Of a stretch of 64,000 nt of DNA, positions 37,298-46,286 are shown piece by piece. The position numbers were made by a program, and so were the translations under genes. Numbering within the stretch: position 1 is the first letter of the stretch; the number at the start of each line of letters is the position of its first letter. The notes under the pieces are model-generated. The model did not search any database and was not told the origin of the DNA. It saw only the letters and a list, made by a program, of their open reading frames with translations. Source of the DNA: Pseudidiomarina mangrovi. GTDB lineage: Bacteria > Pseudomonadota > Gammaproteobacteria > Enterobacterales > Alteromonadaceae. The DNA lies in the NCBI RefSeq assembly GCF_003999375.1, contig NZ_RJLC01000005.1, forward strand, positions 62,001 through 126,000, read 5' to 3'.

Positions 37298-37609
37298 ATG
37301 AAGTGCCCAGTATGCAAAGACGAAAACCTGATGATGACTGATCGTCAAGGCATTGAGATTGATTACTGCCCAAGTTGCCGTGGGGTATGGCTTGATCGCG
37401 GCGAGTTAGACAAAATCATCGAACGGTCAGCTGCTCCGGCACCGCAACAAGCGGCACCACAACCGGTGCAACAACCGGTGCAACAACCGGTGCAACAACC
37501 TATGCAGTCACCGGGCTACCAAGGACAACACCCACAGCAGCAACCTTATGGTTATGGCCATAAAAAATATAAAAAGAAAAGCATTCTTGGCGAACTGTTT
37601 GATTTTTAG
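37298..37609 (+). CDS. Zinc-ribbon (TFIIB-type) small protein with Gln/Pro linker
   Basis: 103 residues from ATG 37298. The zf-TFIIB domain is MKCPVCKDENLMM followed by YCPSCRGVWLDRGEL, with the four cysteines in two CPxC pairs. A low-complexity linker (PQPVQQPVQQPVQQ, about 53-70) leads to a basic tail, GHKKYKKKSILGELFDF. The function of the family is unknown; the ribbon suggests nucleic-acid or protein contact. The frame is open from 37238 but the conserved start and GGAG argue for 37298. Confidence 0.85.
   Translation: MKCPVCKDENLMMTDRQGIEIDYCPSCRGVWLDRGELDKIIERSAAPAPQQAAPQPVQQPVQQPVQQPMQSPGYQGQHPQQQPYGYGHKKYKKKSILGELFDF
37463..37498 (+). repeat. 12-bp tandem repeat in the zinc-ribbon gene
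   Basis: The unit CAACCGGTGCAA occurs three times in direct succession and encodes Gln-Pro-Val-Gln. It is in frame, so copy-number change would lengthen or shorten the linker only. Boundaries may be off by a few bases. Confidence 0.8.
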
Positions 37610-37693
37610 AGTGTAAAATAATTTTCCTCCAACGCTGATATTTTCAACTACACTGATTGCTTGCCATGTTGGCCGCAAGAAGAGGATAGAACA

Positions 37694-39607
37694 ATGCGTT
37701 GGTCACTTTCCGTAGTCATGGGTTCCTGTGTCGCTCTGTTGGCGGCCTGCTCGCCGCAATCATCGGATGATCAGGTCGCTGCACCGCACGCTGAGCCGAT
37801 GATGGCACAGTATAGTGCTGAAACCTTTTTCGATACCACGACCTTGTATGGCTCGTCGATTAGCCATGATGGCAGCGCGGTCTTAGTCACCAGTGACGCC
37901 TCAGGTATATATAATGTGTATCGTTATCCAGTAGATGGTAGCGCACCGACCCAATTAACCCAATCAACCACAGATGCCATCAGAGGCATTAGCTGGTTTC
38001 CTAACGATGACCGCTTCTTATATACCGCTGACCAAGGCGGTAATGAGCTCAATCATGTTTATGTGCAACTCCCTGATGGCAGTAGCCAAGACTTAACCCC
38101 AGGCGAGAATTTGAAGGCTATGGTGGCGGGTTGGCATGAAGACCAAGTGCACTTCTATATTATGACCAATGAGCGCGATAACCGCTTTTTTGATCTGTAT
38201 AAATACAGCAGCAACGATTTCAGTCGCACCATGGTGTTTGAAAATAACACTGGTTTCAATATTGAGTCGGTCAGCCCAGATGGCCGTTTCTTGGCCATGA
38301 GCCGCACTAATTCAAACTCCGACTCGGACTTATTTGGTGTGGATTTGAGCAAGGACGACGCCGAACCGGTATTGATTACCCCCACCGAAGGCAATATTCA
38401 GCACAGCGCCTATACCTTTACCCGCGATAGCCTCGGTCTGATCTACAGCACCGACGGTCATGGCGAGTTTGCCCAGGCGTGGCTGTATGACCTTGCCACT
38501 GATGAGCATCGCCCATATTACACCGCTGATTGGGACGTATCGTTTCTATATTTCTCAGAGTCGGGCCGCTATCAAGTGGTGGGTGTGAATGCTGATGCAC
38601 GCACCGAGTTAACGATTACAGATTTAACCACCAATACCGAATTGCAGTTACCGGCGTATCCGCCGGGCGATTTACGCGGCGTGAATTTCTCTGCGGACGA
38701 ATCGACCTTGGTGTTTTACGTCAATTCAGACGTGTCACCATCGAACTTATTTGTCTGGCAAGTTGGCAGCACTGAGGTAGCGCAACTCACCAATACTTTA
38801 GCGGCAGAAATGGATGCCAAGCATTTGGTACAAAGTACGGTGGAGCGCTTCAAAAGCTTTGATGGCTTAACCGTGCCTGGCTTGTTGTATAAGCCGCACC
38901 AAGCCAATGCGACCAACAAAGTCCCGGCGATTATCTTTATCCATGGCGGCCCGGGTGGGCAGACCCGTCAGGGCTACAATGCTATGGTGCAGCACCTAGT
39001 GAATCACGGCTACGCCATGTTTGGGGTGAATAATCGCGGCTCATCGGGCTATGGCAAAACCTTCTTCCATTTAGACGATAAACGCCACGGCGAAGATGAT
39101 TTGCAGGATATTGTCTATGGTAAAAAATACCTGCAATCGTTGGATTGGGTTGATGCGGAGCAAATCGTGGTGATGGGGGGCAGCTATGGCGGTTACTTGA
39201 CCATGGCGGCGCTGGCTTTTACCGATGAATTTAATGCCGGTATCAATATCTTTGGAGTGACCAACTGGGTGCGGACGTTGGAGAGTATCCCGCCATGGTG
39301 GGAGAGCTTCCGCCAGTCGCTATACGACGAATTGGGTGACCCAGCCACCGATGGTGATCGGCTACGGCGCATTTCACCGCTGTTCCATGCCGCTAATGTG
39401 AAGGTGCCGGTATTGGTGGTGCAAGGCGCTAACGACCCACGGGTATTGCAAGTCGAAAGCGATGAAATGGTCGCCGCCATTCGGGCCAACAACGTACCCG
39501 TTGAATACGTGTTATTCCCCGACGAGGGCCATGGTTTCGCGGTAAAAGCCAACCGTATTACTGCGCAAGAAGCCTACTTAAACTTCTTAAGAACCCATCT
39601 GAAATAA
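37694..39607 (+). CDS. S9 family serine peptidase, lipoprotein
   Basis: 637 residues from ATG 37694. The lipobox LLAAC sits at the N-terminus. A beta-propeller (about 40-380, DPP-like blades such as ISWFPNDDRFLYTADQGG and VSPDGRFLAMS) is followed by an alpha/beta-hydrolase: FIHGGPGG, nucleophile GGSYGGY with Ser497, GANDPRV (Asp) and DEGHGF (His). It cleaves short peptides, likely outside the cytoplasm. Its stop lies only 4 bases from the convergent LysR stop. Confidence 0.93.
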   Translation: MRWSLSVVMGSCVALLAACSPQSSDDQVAAPHAEPMMAQYSAETFFDTTTLYGSSISHDGSAVLVTSDASGIYNVYRYPVDGSAPTQLTQSTTDAIRGISWFPNDDRFLYTADQGGNELNHVYVQLPDGSSQDLTPGENLKAMVAGWHEDQVHFYIMTNERDNRFFDLYKYSSNDFSRTMVFENNTGFNIESVSPDGRFLAMSRTNSNSDSDLFGVDLSKDDAEPVLITPTEGNIQHSAYTFTRDSLGLIYSTDGHGEFAQAWLYDLATDEHRPYYTADWDVSFLYFSESGRYQVVGVNADARTELTITDLTTNTELQLPAYPPGDLRGVNFSADESTLVFYVNSDVSPSNLFVWQVGSTEVAQLTNTLAAEMDAKHLVQSTVERFKSFDGLTVPGLLYKPHQANATNKVPAIIFIHGGPGGQTRQGYNAMVQHLVNHGYAMFGVNNRGSSGYGKTFFHLDDKRHGEDDLQDIVYGKKYLQSLDWVDAEQIVVMGGSYGGYLTMAALAFTDEFNAGINIFGVTNWVRTLESIPPWWESFRQSLYDELGDPATDGDRLRRISPLFHAANVKVPVLVVQGANDPRVLQVESDEMVAAIRANNVPVEYVLFPDEGHGFAVKANRITAQEAYLNFLRTHLK

Positions 39608-39611
39608 GCTG

Positions 39612-40496
39612 TTAAAGGCGCGCCACCAAGTAATCTAAGGTGGCGCGCATTGCTGCACTCAAATGCTGCCGATGACGATAGACCGCGTGTACCGGTGTTG
39701 CGGGCGCTAAAAATTCGGGCAACAGCTCACATAAACGACCATCAGCCAATTCGTTTTGCACTTGATAACGTGGTAAGTAGCCGATACCGAGGGATGCCAA
39801 TAAGCCATGTTTCAAGGCTAAATTGTTATTGGCATGCATTGGCCCGTTGACTTGCACTGTGACTGCTTGCTGCTGATCGACAAAGTGCCAAAGCTTGTCG
39901 GTGGCATGTGAACTATGCGCCAAACATGGGAGCTTAGCCAGCTCTGATGGGTGCTTTGGCGTTCCATAGCGGCGAAGGAAATCGGGGCTGGCTACCACTA
40001 CTAATGGTAGATCCTGCAAGCGTTTGGCAATCAGCGATGAGCTTTCTAATCGGCCACAGCGAATCGCGATATCAATTTCTTGAGCGACCAGGTCAACCCG
40101 CTTGTCATCTAATACCAGCTCTATTCGTAACTCGGGATACCGAGCGAGGATCGCCGGCATCAGCGGGGCAATCTGGATGCTTCCAAAAGTCACTGGTGCG
40201 GTGATACGAATGATCCCTGCAGGGGTATCACGCAAGCTTCCTAAGTGTTGCTCTGCAGCGGTTGCCTGATTCATCATTTCTCTGCAGTACTGGTAAAAGG
40301 CACGGCCTTCAATAGTAACCGTCATACTGCGGGTAGTGCGTTGCAATAAACGCAGATTCAGTTCTTGTTCAAGTTTCAATAGCGCTTTGCTGACGGCGCT
40401 TTTTGAGATGCCTAAATGGCGAGCGGCGGCGGTAAATGACTGCTGCTCCACAATGGTGGCGTAGATCGCCATTTCGGTCAGTCGATCAAATAACAT
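39612..40496 (-). CDS. LysR family transcriptional regulator
   Basis: 294 residues from ATG 40496. The N-terminal winged helix-turn-helix reads SFTAAARHLGISKSAVSKAL; the effector domain (about 90-290) contains GIIRITAPVTFGSIQIAPLM and LVLDDKRVDLVAQEIDIAIR, typical of the CrgA/AaeR-like LysR group. It is divergent from the small gene at 40621, its probable target. A GTG two codons upstream is a possible start. Confidence 0.92.
   Translation of the reverse strand: MLFDRLTEMAIYATIVEQQSFTAAARHLGISKSAVSKALLKLEQELNLRLLQRTTRSMTVTIEGRAFYQYCREMMNQATAAEQHLGSLRDTPAGIIRITAPVTFGSIQIAPLMPAILARYPELRIELVLDDKRVDLVAQEIDIAIRCGRLESSSLIAKRLQDLPLVVVASPDFLRRYGTPKHPSELAKLPCLAHSSHATDKLWHFVDQQQAVTVQVNGPMHANNNLALKHGLLASLGIGYLPRYQVQNELADGRLCELLPEFLAPATPVHAVYRHRQHLSAAMRATLDYLVARL
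39618..39648 (-). terminator. GC-rich hairpin at the LysR gene end
   Basis: GCGCGCCACC and GGTGGCGCGC form a perfect 10-bp stem across an 11-base loop, inside the last codons of the LysR gene and 11 bases past the S9 peptidase stop. On the minus strand it is followed by CTTTAAC. The T-run is short, so it is a weak terminator candidate for either gene. Confidence 0.4.
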
Positions 40497-40507
40497 AAGC
40501 ACTCTAT

Positions 40508-40574
40508 TGTTTCTTTATGGAAACAGTGATTGTCAATTGTGCTATCTAATCATAAAAAATAGAAACAGTATACT
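40508..40574 (+). promoter_or_regulatory. LysR-controlled divergent promoter region
   Basis: TGTTTC-TTTATG-GAAACA (40508-40525) is a 6-bp-arm dyad containing a T-N11-A core, and GAAACA recurs at 40562-40567. A good -10 TATACT lies at 40569-40574 for the plus-strand gene without a matching -35, as expected for a LysR-activated promoter. Confidence 0.45.
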
Positions 40575-40620
40575 AGCTCCATCAGGTCGTAACTCGACTC
40601 ACACAGATGGAGAATAGCTC

Positions 40621-41043
40621 ATGCAACAGTATCAATTTTCAGTACCGAACTTGGCAGCAGTAGTTGCTTACTTTCAACAGCAATTGGGTTTGCCCCTGCT
40701 GCAACAACAGCAGTATTGTGCCGAGTTTGCCTTGAGTGATGATACGTCAATTCAGGTGCGCGCCGCCCAAGCTGCTGCAGCACCCGCCTGTTTACCCATG
40801 ACTGAGCGCTTACTTTCTGCGCTACAGAGTTATCCGCAACATTTTAGCCGCCCGTTTCTGGTGGCGGCTCGGCATTGTTGCGAATTACCAGTGAAATTGC
40901 GGGTGCCGCAACAGCGCGATGTTACGCTATGTCAGCAGCCGCGCAATGAACAAGCGGTGAAACCGGTAAGTCGCAGCACCTTTTGGGCGCAGCTACGCAC
41001 TGTATATGCAGATTTAGCGCGCTTCGACGGTTATCGTTTTTAA
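40621..41043 (+). CDS. Small protein with weak VOC-like N-terminus, putative LysR target
   Basis: 140 residues, not confidently assigned. The first 30 residues (FSVPNLAAVVAYFQQQLGLP) resemble the opening strand and helix of glyoxalase/VOC domains, but the metal ligands and second repeat are not evident. It is rich in Gln and Ala and has four Cys. A GGAG lies 8 bases upstream of the ATG. Its position divergent from a LysR gene, behind a candidate LysR site, makes it a likely regulated target. Confidence 0.6.
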   Translation: MQQYQFSVPNLAAVVAYFQQQLGLPLLQQQQYCAEFALSDDTSIQVRAAQAAAAPACLPMTERLLSALQSYPQHFSRPFLVAARHCCELPVKLRVPQQRDVTLCQQPRNEQAVKPVSRSTFWAQLRTVYADLARFDGYRF

Positions 41044-41046
41044 TGA

Positions 41047-41325
41047 TTAGCTGCGCGACAAGGTTTTGATCAGGTGCCAGCCAAACTTCGTTTTAATCGG
41101 CCCATGCACCTCAAGGGTGGGCTTGCTAAATACCACTTGATCAAAGGCTGCCACCATTTGGCCGCGCTGAAACTCACCGAGGTCACCGCCTCTCTTGCCT
41201 GAGGGGCAGAGTGAGTGCTTACGCGCCAAATCACCAAATTTAGCTCCCTGGGCTAACTGATGTTTTAATGCGTCTGCCTGTTCGCGGGTTTTCACCAGGA
41301 TGTGAAGCGCATGAGCACGGGCCAC
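41047..41325 (-). CDS. ppiC: Parvulin-type peptidyl-prolyl isomerase PpiC
   Basis: 92 residues, same as E. coli PpiC (93). It catalyses cis-trans isomerisation of prolyl bonds in the cytoplasm. The parvulin core is [37 protein letters not shown] and [14 protein letters not shown]. It starts with GTG 41325, supported by AAGGAGG 5 bases upstream. No signal peptide is present. Confidence 0.95.
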   Translation of the reverse strand: MARAHALHILVKTREQADALKHQLAQGAKFGDLARKHSLCPSGKRGGDLGEFQRGQMVAAFDQVVFSKPTLEVHGPIKTKFGWHLIKTLSRS

Positions 41326-41348
41326 GGGTGCCTCCTTGTTGTTCGATA

Positions 41349-41447
41349 TTAGCGGTTCAACCAGCTATTCACCCAGCGATTGAGCCAAGCCGGTGAGATT
41401 TTACTGAGGCTATATGCCAATTTGGTTTGCCAGCCAATGCTTTGCAT
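41349..41447 (-). CDS. 32-residue small ORF coupled to the upstream PH-domain gene
   Basis: The ATG shares one base with the upstream stop codon (TGATG), which is a classic stop-start coupling. The product ([19 protein letters not shown] then [13 protein letters not shown]) has four tryptophans and would form an amphipathic, basic helix. It may be a genuine membrane-active small protein or the degraded tail of a lost gene. No homology was recognised. Confidence 0.35.
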   Translation of the reverse strand: MQSIGWQTKLAYSLSKISPAWLNRWVNSWLNR

Positions 41448-41896
41448 CAGGCACCATTCTCAGTGGTGAGGCTTGGGTCAATGTCGCCAGAAAAGGTTTC
41501 GCATTGCTGTAATGCTTGCACAAATAGCAACGGTTCAAGGGGCGAAATGAGGATTTTGCCATGCTTACCGTAGGTTAGTTCAATGCGATCAAGCGATAAC
41601 GCCGGGTTAGCTAGTGGGTTACTGCTGGGGCGAACATGCATGATACTGCCAATGCGCAGATGGCGTCGAAACGGCCCACTACGAATCAGCAGCAGGTCGT
41701 CATAAATACGGTAATAGGTGCTGGTCATGATCCACAAGCATAAACCGCCAGCCAGTAATAAGGCTACGGTGACCCAAGTCATCTGTTCGGCTTCGGGCAA
41801 GCGCAGGTACCAGATAGCGGTGGCAAAGCAAACCACCGCGGTAACACTCAATACCACCCGTAACCAGCTATCAACTTTCGAAGGGAAATGCTGCAT
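41447..41896 (-). CDS. Bacterial PH-domain-like membrane protein
   Basis: 149 residues. Two TM helices (about 12-30 and 38-56) precede a small cytoplasmic beta-rich domain: YYRIYDDLLLIRSGPFRRHL and IELTYGKHGKILISPLEP, which fits the DUF1200/bPH_6 pattern. Function unknown. It starts 2 bases after the upp stop with GAGG in the upp tail, so it is co-transcribed with upp. Confidence 0.7.
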   Translation of the reverse strand: MQHFPSKVDSWLRVVLSVTAVVCFATAIWYLRLPEAEQMTWVTVALLLAGGLCLWIMTSTYYRIYDDLLLIRSGPFRRHLRIGSIMHVRPSSNPLANPALSLDRIELTYGKHGKILISPLEPLLFVQALQQCETFSGDIDPSLTTENGA

Positions 41897-41898
41897 AC

Positions 41899-42528
41899 TT
41901 ACCTCGTGCCAAAGATTTTGTCACCGGCATCGCCTAAGCCTGGCATGATATAGCCATGCTCATTGAGGTGTGAATCAAGCCCAGCAGCAAATATTCGTAC
42001 ATCGGGGTGCTCTTGCTGTACTGCTTTTACGCCCTCGGGTGCGGCCACCAAAACCAGCACGCGAATATCGTGACAGCCGGCCTTTTTAAGTAAATCAATG
42101 GTGGCATTCATACTGCCACCAGTGGCCAACATCGGGTCAATAATTAACCCCAAGCGTTGGTCAATGTCGCCTACCAGCTTTTCAAAGTAGCTCACTGGTT
42201 GCAGACTCGACTCATCGCGGTATAACCCCACCACACTGACTTTAGCGCTCGGTAGTAGCTCCAAGACGCCATCAAGCATACCGATGCCTGCGCGCAGAAT
42301 GGGTACCACCGTGACCTTTTTGCCTTTCAGCCGTTTGACCGCAATGCGCGCGCCGCTCCAGCTCTCAATGTGCACAGTTTCTAAGGCAAAGTTTTGAGTC
42401 GCCTCGTAGGTCAATAAAGTCGCTAATTCGTTGGCGAGTTCACGAAAGTGTTTGGTGGAAATATCCGCGCGCCGCATTAAACCTAGCTTGTGTTGCACCA
42501 AGGGATGATCAATCAATTGAAAGGACAT
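41899..42528 (-). CDS. upp: Uracil phosphoribosyltransferase
   Basis: 209 residues (E. coli 208). It salvages uracil with PRPP to UMP. Typical motifs are [12 protein letters not shown] at the N-terminus, [20 protein letters not shown], the PRPP loop [17 protein letters not shown], and the uracil-binding end [16 protein letters not shown]. No uracil permease follows; instead the PH-domain gene does. Confidence 0.97.
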   Translation of the reverse strand: MSFQLIDHPLVQHKLGLMRRADISTKHFRELANELATLLTYEATQNFALETVHIESWSGARIAVKRLKGKKVTVVPILRAGIGMLDGVLELLPSAKVSVVGLYRDESSLQPVSYFEKLVGDIDQRLGLIIDPMLATGGSMNATIDLLKKAGCHDIRVLVLVAAPEGVKAVQQEHPDVRIFAAGLDSHLNEHGYIMPGLGDAGDKIFGTR

Positions 42529-42706
42529 GGTTGCCTCACTAACATTGCTCGATAAGCAAGTATTCTATAAATTAGAATAAATATAGCTAATTTATCCGAT
42601 TTGTTGTTTTCAAAATAGCGTCTATAGTTGTTCTAACGACAGCTTGCAGTGGTCGTTGTATGACAACAACCCTGATATTCACATCATTATAGTTCGGGAG
42701 ATTAGC

Positions 42707-43153
42707 ATGAAAGATTTAATTAAAAAATTGACCTGTACCGAGAGCAGTGGCTGGGGCCCGTTAGCACTGCGCGTTCCAGTAGGTATTATTTTCGCCGCGC
42801 ATGGCGCGCAAAAGCTGTTTGGCTGGTTTGGCGGTTATGGCCTTGAGGGCACCGGTGGCTTCTTTGAAAGCATTGGCTTGGCACCGGGTGTGGTGATGGC
42901 AGCTCTCGCTGGCGCGGCCGAGTTCTTCGGTGGTATTGCGCTGGTACTCGGCTTATTGACCCGCCCAGCGGCCGCAGCATTGGCGGTGACCATGGTGGTG
43001 GCTATCGTCACCGTGCATCTCGACAACGGCTTATTCATGAGCAATAACGGTTATGAATTTGGCCTGTCATTGCTAGCCGCTAGTGTAGCGCTGATGTTTA
43101 CCGGCGCCGGTAAGGCTGGGTTAGATGCTTGGCTTAACGCAAAAATGAAGTAG
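42707..43153 (+). CDS. DoxX family membrane protein
   Basis: 148 residues with four TM helices. GWGPLALRVPVGIIFAAHG, QKLFGWFGGYGLEGTGGFF and LLTRPAAAALAVTMVVAI are typical of DoxX proteins, associated with redox or thiol stress. ATG 42707 is preferred because GGGAG lies about 9 bases upstream. The LysR gene follows after 8 bases. Confidence 0.88.
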   Translation: MKDLIKKLTCTESSGWGPLALRVPVGIIFAAHGAQKLFGWFGGYGLEGTGGFFESIGLAPGVVMAALAGAAEFFGGIALVLGLLTRPAAAALAVTMVVAIVTVHLDNGLFMSNNGYEFGLSLLAASVALMFTGAGKAGLDAWLNAKMK

Positions 43154-43161
43154 GAGATCAC

Positions 43162-44037
43162 GTGGCACGCTCGACAATTGAACAATGGCGAATGGTCAAG
43201 GCGGTTGCTGATCACGGTGGCTTTATGCAGGCCGCCGAGCAGGTCCATAAGAGTCAGTCGAGCGTGCACCACGCGGTAACGAAAATTGAACAACAACTGG
43301 GTGTGAAGCTGTTTGAAGTGGATGGTCGTAAAACCAGTCTAACTGAGGCTGGCAAACAATTGTTGCGGCGCATCAATTACCTACTCAGTGAAACCGAGCG
43401 CTTTGAAAACGTCGCCCAGAACCTGAAAGCAGGGGTGGAATCGAAACTCACCGTAGCGGTTGACGAAGCCTTTCCCAAAGATGTGTTATTTGCAGCCTTG
43501 GTTCGTGTATCTGCAGAGTATCCTCTGGTACACATTGAGTTGTTGGAGACCATTCTGACTGGTGCCAATGAACTCCTCAATCAAGGCATAGCGCAGCTAT
43601 CTATTTCTCCATTTACCTTGCCCAATGAGCTCAGTGAAGACCTGTGTAGCGTCGAGTTTGTTGCGGTATGTGGTGCGCAGCACCCGTTAGCACAACTGCC
43701 GCACGTAAGCCTTGAAGATCTGAAAGTGCATCGGCAAATTGTGCTGCGTGATTCTGGTCGCGAACGTAAATCAGAGAGCGGCTGGCTCGGCTCTGAGCAA
43801 CGATGGACGGTCACTCATGTGGCCACCTCATTGGAGCTTATTCGCAAAAACCAAGGTTTTGCCTGGTTGCCGCGCAGTGCTGTGCAACCCGCCTTAGATA
43901 GCGGTTGTGTGGTGCCGATTAAGCTCAAGCGCGGCGCCACCCGCACCAGCACCTTCTACTTGAACTTCGAAGATCCGGAGACCCTAGGCCCGGTGGCGCG
44001 TACCCTCATTGCCCATATTCGCCATTTAACACTCTAA
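43162..44037 (+). CDS. LysR family transcriptional regulator
   Basis: 291 residues starting with GTG (AGGAG upstream). The helix-turn-helix is GGFMQAAEQVHKSQSSVHHA, followed by VTKIEQQLGVKLFEVDGRKT; the ligand domain runs from about 90. It is downstream of doxX in the same direction, so it may regulate its own operon. The effector is unknown. Confidence 0.92.
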   Translation: MARSTIEQWRMVKAVADHGGFMQAAEQVHKSQSSVHHAVTKIEQQLGVKLFEVDGRKTSLTEAGKQLLRRINYLLSETERFENVAQNLKAGVESKLTVAVDEAFPKDVLFAALVRVSAEYPLVHIELLETILTGANELLNQGIAQLSISPFTLPNELSEDLCSVEFVAVCGAQHPLAQLPHVSLEDLKVHRQIVLRDSGRERKSESGWLGSEQRWTVTHVATSLELIRKNQGFAWLPRSAVQPALDSGCVVPIKLKRGATRTSTFYLNFEDPETLGPVARTLIAHIRHLTL

Positions 44038-44131
44038 TTCTTTTCGTTGTTGTGCTTGCAGGTTTGGCACTTTTGAACGATGCTGATTCAACATCATCAT
44101 TACATCAGATCATGGTACGGAGCTCATCGGC

Positions 44132-46255
44132 ATGACTCAATCGATTGGATACAAATGGCGGTTTTTCCGTTCAGGCGGTTTTGACCAAGTGGTTCTTAGC
44201 AACGGTGCTGATTTGCAGCATCTGGCGAGTTTGGACCAAAAGTTATGGACCGTACTCAATTGCCCTACCAAAGGGCTCGAGTTTGATGCTGCGACCACCG
44301 CGCTGCTAGACACGGACGGTGACGGCCAGATCCGCGTACCGGAGATCTTAGCCGCAGTGCGTTGGTGCTGTGCACGCCTGCGCGATGCCGACTTGATGTT
44401 CGCCGAACCGGGTATTTTGCTCAGCGCACTCGAGGACGGCGATGCTGAGGGGCAGGCACTTAAGGCCGCGGCGGAACGGGTGCTGAATTATCTCGGTAAA
44501 CCGGCCAATGCCGCACTGCAGGTCAGCGATTTTCTTGATACCACGAAGCTTTATGCCGCCGATCATTTTAATGGCGATGGTGTGGTTGTCGGCGCGTTAA
44601 CCCAAGATTCTGAATTACAGCAGCTGCTGGCGGATATGGTGACAGCTTTGGGTGGTGTGGCTGACCGCAGCGGTTTAATGGGCATTAACCAAGCCTTACT
44701 CGATCAGTTTTATCAGCAAGCAAACGCAGTGGTGGCATGGTATGCCGCTGGTCAGGCGAGTGATCAAGCGATTTGGCCACTAAGTGATAACACCGCCGCG
44801 GCGGTGGCTGCCTATGAGCGAGTTCAAAGCAAAGTCGATGACTACTTTGTGCGCTGTCGTTTGGCGGCATTTGACCCACGTGCAGCGGCATCACTCAACC
44901 CGGAGCTGACGGTGTATGGCAGTTTAGCGAACCGCAACATCGCTAGCTTAGACAGCGAACTCAGTGCTTTACCGCTGGCGACCATCAGTGCCGATGCCAA
45001 GTTACCACTAGCCAGTGGCTTGAACCCAGCATGGGCAAGTGCCATTGCCGCGCTGCATAGCGAGGTGATCGAGCCGCTACTGGGTAAACGGGAGGAATTA
45101 TCGGCTGATGATTGGGCGCAGATCGGTGCAGTACTCACACCATGGCGCAGCTGGCAGGCACAAAAGCCGCAAAACAATCTGCATGCTTTAGGGTTAGAAC
45201 GCATTCAAGCGATAGTCAGTGGTGATGGGCAAGCGAAGTTGTCGGTGTTGATTGCCGATGATTTGGCCATTACCAGTTTCGCCGAAAATGTCCAGGCTTT
45301 GGAGCGGTTGTGTCGCTATCAACGCGATTTAGTCACGTTATTGCGTAACTACGTGAGTTTGAGTGATTTTTATCAGCGCCGCGGTAAGGCGATTTTCCAA
45401 GCTGGGACATTGTATATTGACCAGCGTAGTTGCGAGTTGGTGATGCAAGTGAATGACCCTGCTAAACATGCCAGTACAGCATCGTTTAGTGGTTGTTATT
45501 TGTTGTATTGCCAGTGCACCCGCAAAGGCGAATCACCGCTGCAGATTGTTGCCGCGTTAACCGCCGGTGATGTGGACTACTCTATGGCGGCTGGGCGCAA
45601 TGGTATTTTCTATGACCGTCAGGGGCGTGATTGGACGGCTACGGTAACCAAAGTGGTGGCACAACCGATTAGTATTCGCCAAGCATTTTGGTCGCCCTAT
45701 AAGCGCCTAGCGGCCTTTATTGAAGGGCAGCTGAATAAGTTTGCCGCCTCGCGCGACAAAGATATTGAAGCGAAAACCAGCACCGGTGTTAGCGGTGTGG
45801 CGGCTACTAAAGCCGATGCCAAGCCGGCTTTTGATATTGCTAAATTTGCCGGTATTTTTGCCGCAATCGGTCTAGCGGTGGGAGCTATTGGTACGGCATT
45901 GGCAGCACTGGCATCGGGCTTTTTTGCGCTCAGCATCTGGCAAATGCCGCTGGTGATCTTCGGCGCCATGCTGCTGGTCTCTGGGCCATCCATGTTAATG
46001 GCAGCAATGACCTTACGCCGCCGCAACTTGGGGCCATTGCTTGATGCCAATGGCTGGGCCATCAACACCCGCGCTATTATCAATATCCCATTTGGCGGCT
46101 CATTGACGGGCGTTGCGGAATTACCCAAGGGCGCGCAACGTTCAATGGTCGACCCGTATGCGCCGAAGCCGAAACCGTGGGGTTTGATTATGGTGGTAGC
46201 GGTGGCCGCTGCTGCGGCCGGCTATTTGTGGTGGTTTGGTAATCCGTTTATGTAA
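44132..46255 (+). CDS. Large EF-hand protein with C-terminal membrane anchor, unknown function
   Basis: 707 residues, family not recognised by name. A canonical EF-hand loop DTDGDGQIRVPE is at residues 60-71 with all ligands; a second loop (HFNGDG, about 141-146) is degenerate at position 1. A long helical region follows, then a cysteine-containing beta-like part (about 420-500: SGCYLLYCQCTRKGES). Two or three TM helices lie near 575-640 and a last one at the C-terminus (IMVVAVAAAAAGYLWW). No signal peptide is seen, so the EF-hand part is probably cytoplasmic. It stands alone. Confidence 0.7.
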   Translation: MTQSIGYKWRFFRSGGFDQVVLSNGADLQHLASLDQKLWTVLNCPTKGLEFDAATTALLDTDGDGQIRVPEILAAVRWCCARLRDADLMFAEPGILLSALEDGDAEGQALKAAAERVLNYLGKPANAALQVSDFLDTTKLYAADHFNGDGVVVGALTQDSELQQLLADMVTALGGVADRSGLMGINQALLDQFYQQANAVVAWYAAGQASDQAIWPLSDNTAAAVAAYERVQSKVDDYFVRCRLAAFDPRAAASLNPELTVYGSLANRNIASLDSELSALPLATISADAKLPLASGLNPAWASAIAALHSEVIEPLLGKREELSADDWAQIGAVLTPWRSWQAQKPQNNLHALGLERIQAIVSGDGQAKLSVLIADDLAITSFAENVQALERLCRYQRDLVTLLRNYVSLSDFYQRRGKAIFQAGTLYIDQRSCELVMQVNDPAKHASTASFSGCYLLYCQCTRKGESPLQIVAALTAGDVDYSMAAGRNGIFYDRQGRDWTATVTKVVAQPISIRQAFWSPYKRLAAFIEGQLNKFAASRDKDIEAKTSTGVSGVAATKADAKPAFDIAKFAGIFAAIGLAVGAIGTALAALASGFFALSIWQMPLVIFGAMLLVSGPSMLMAAMTLRRRNLGPLLDANGWAINTRAIINIPFGGSLTGVAELPKGAQRSMVDPYAPKPKPWGLIMVVAVAAAAAGYLWWFGNPFM

Positions 46256-46286
46256 ACGGATTATGTAAACGGATTATGTACGCGGA
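46241..46286. repeat. 13-bp tandem repeats and palindrome between convergent stops
   Basis: TTATGTAAACGGA occurs at 46248-46260 and 46261-46273, with a variant TTATGTACGCGGA at 46274-46286. The first copy includes the stop codon of the EF-hand gene, and the array ends exactly at the yghU stop. AATCCGTTTA-TG-TAAACGGATT (46241-46262) is also a perfect palindrome with 10-bp arms, which may act as a bidirectional hairpin. Confidence 0.85.
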
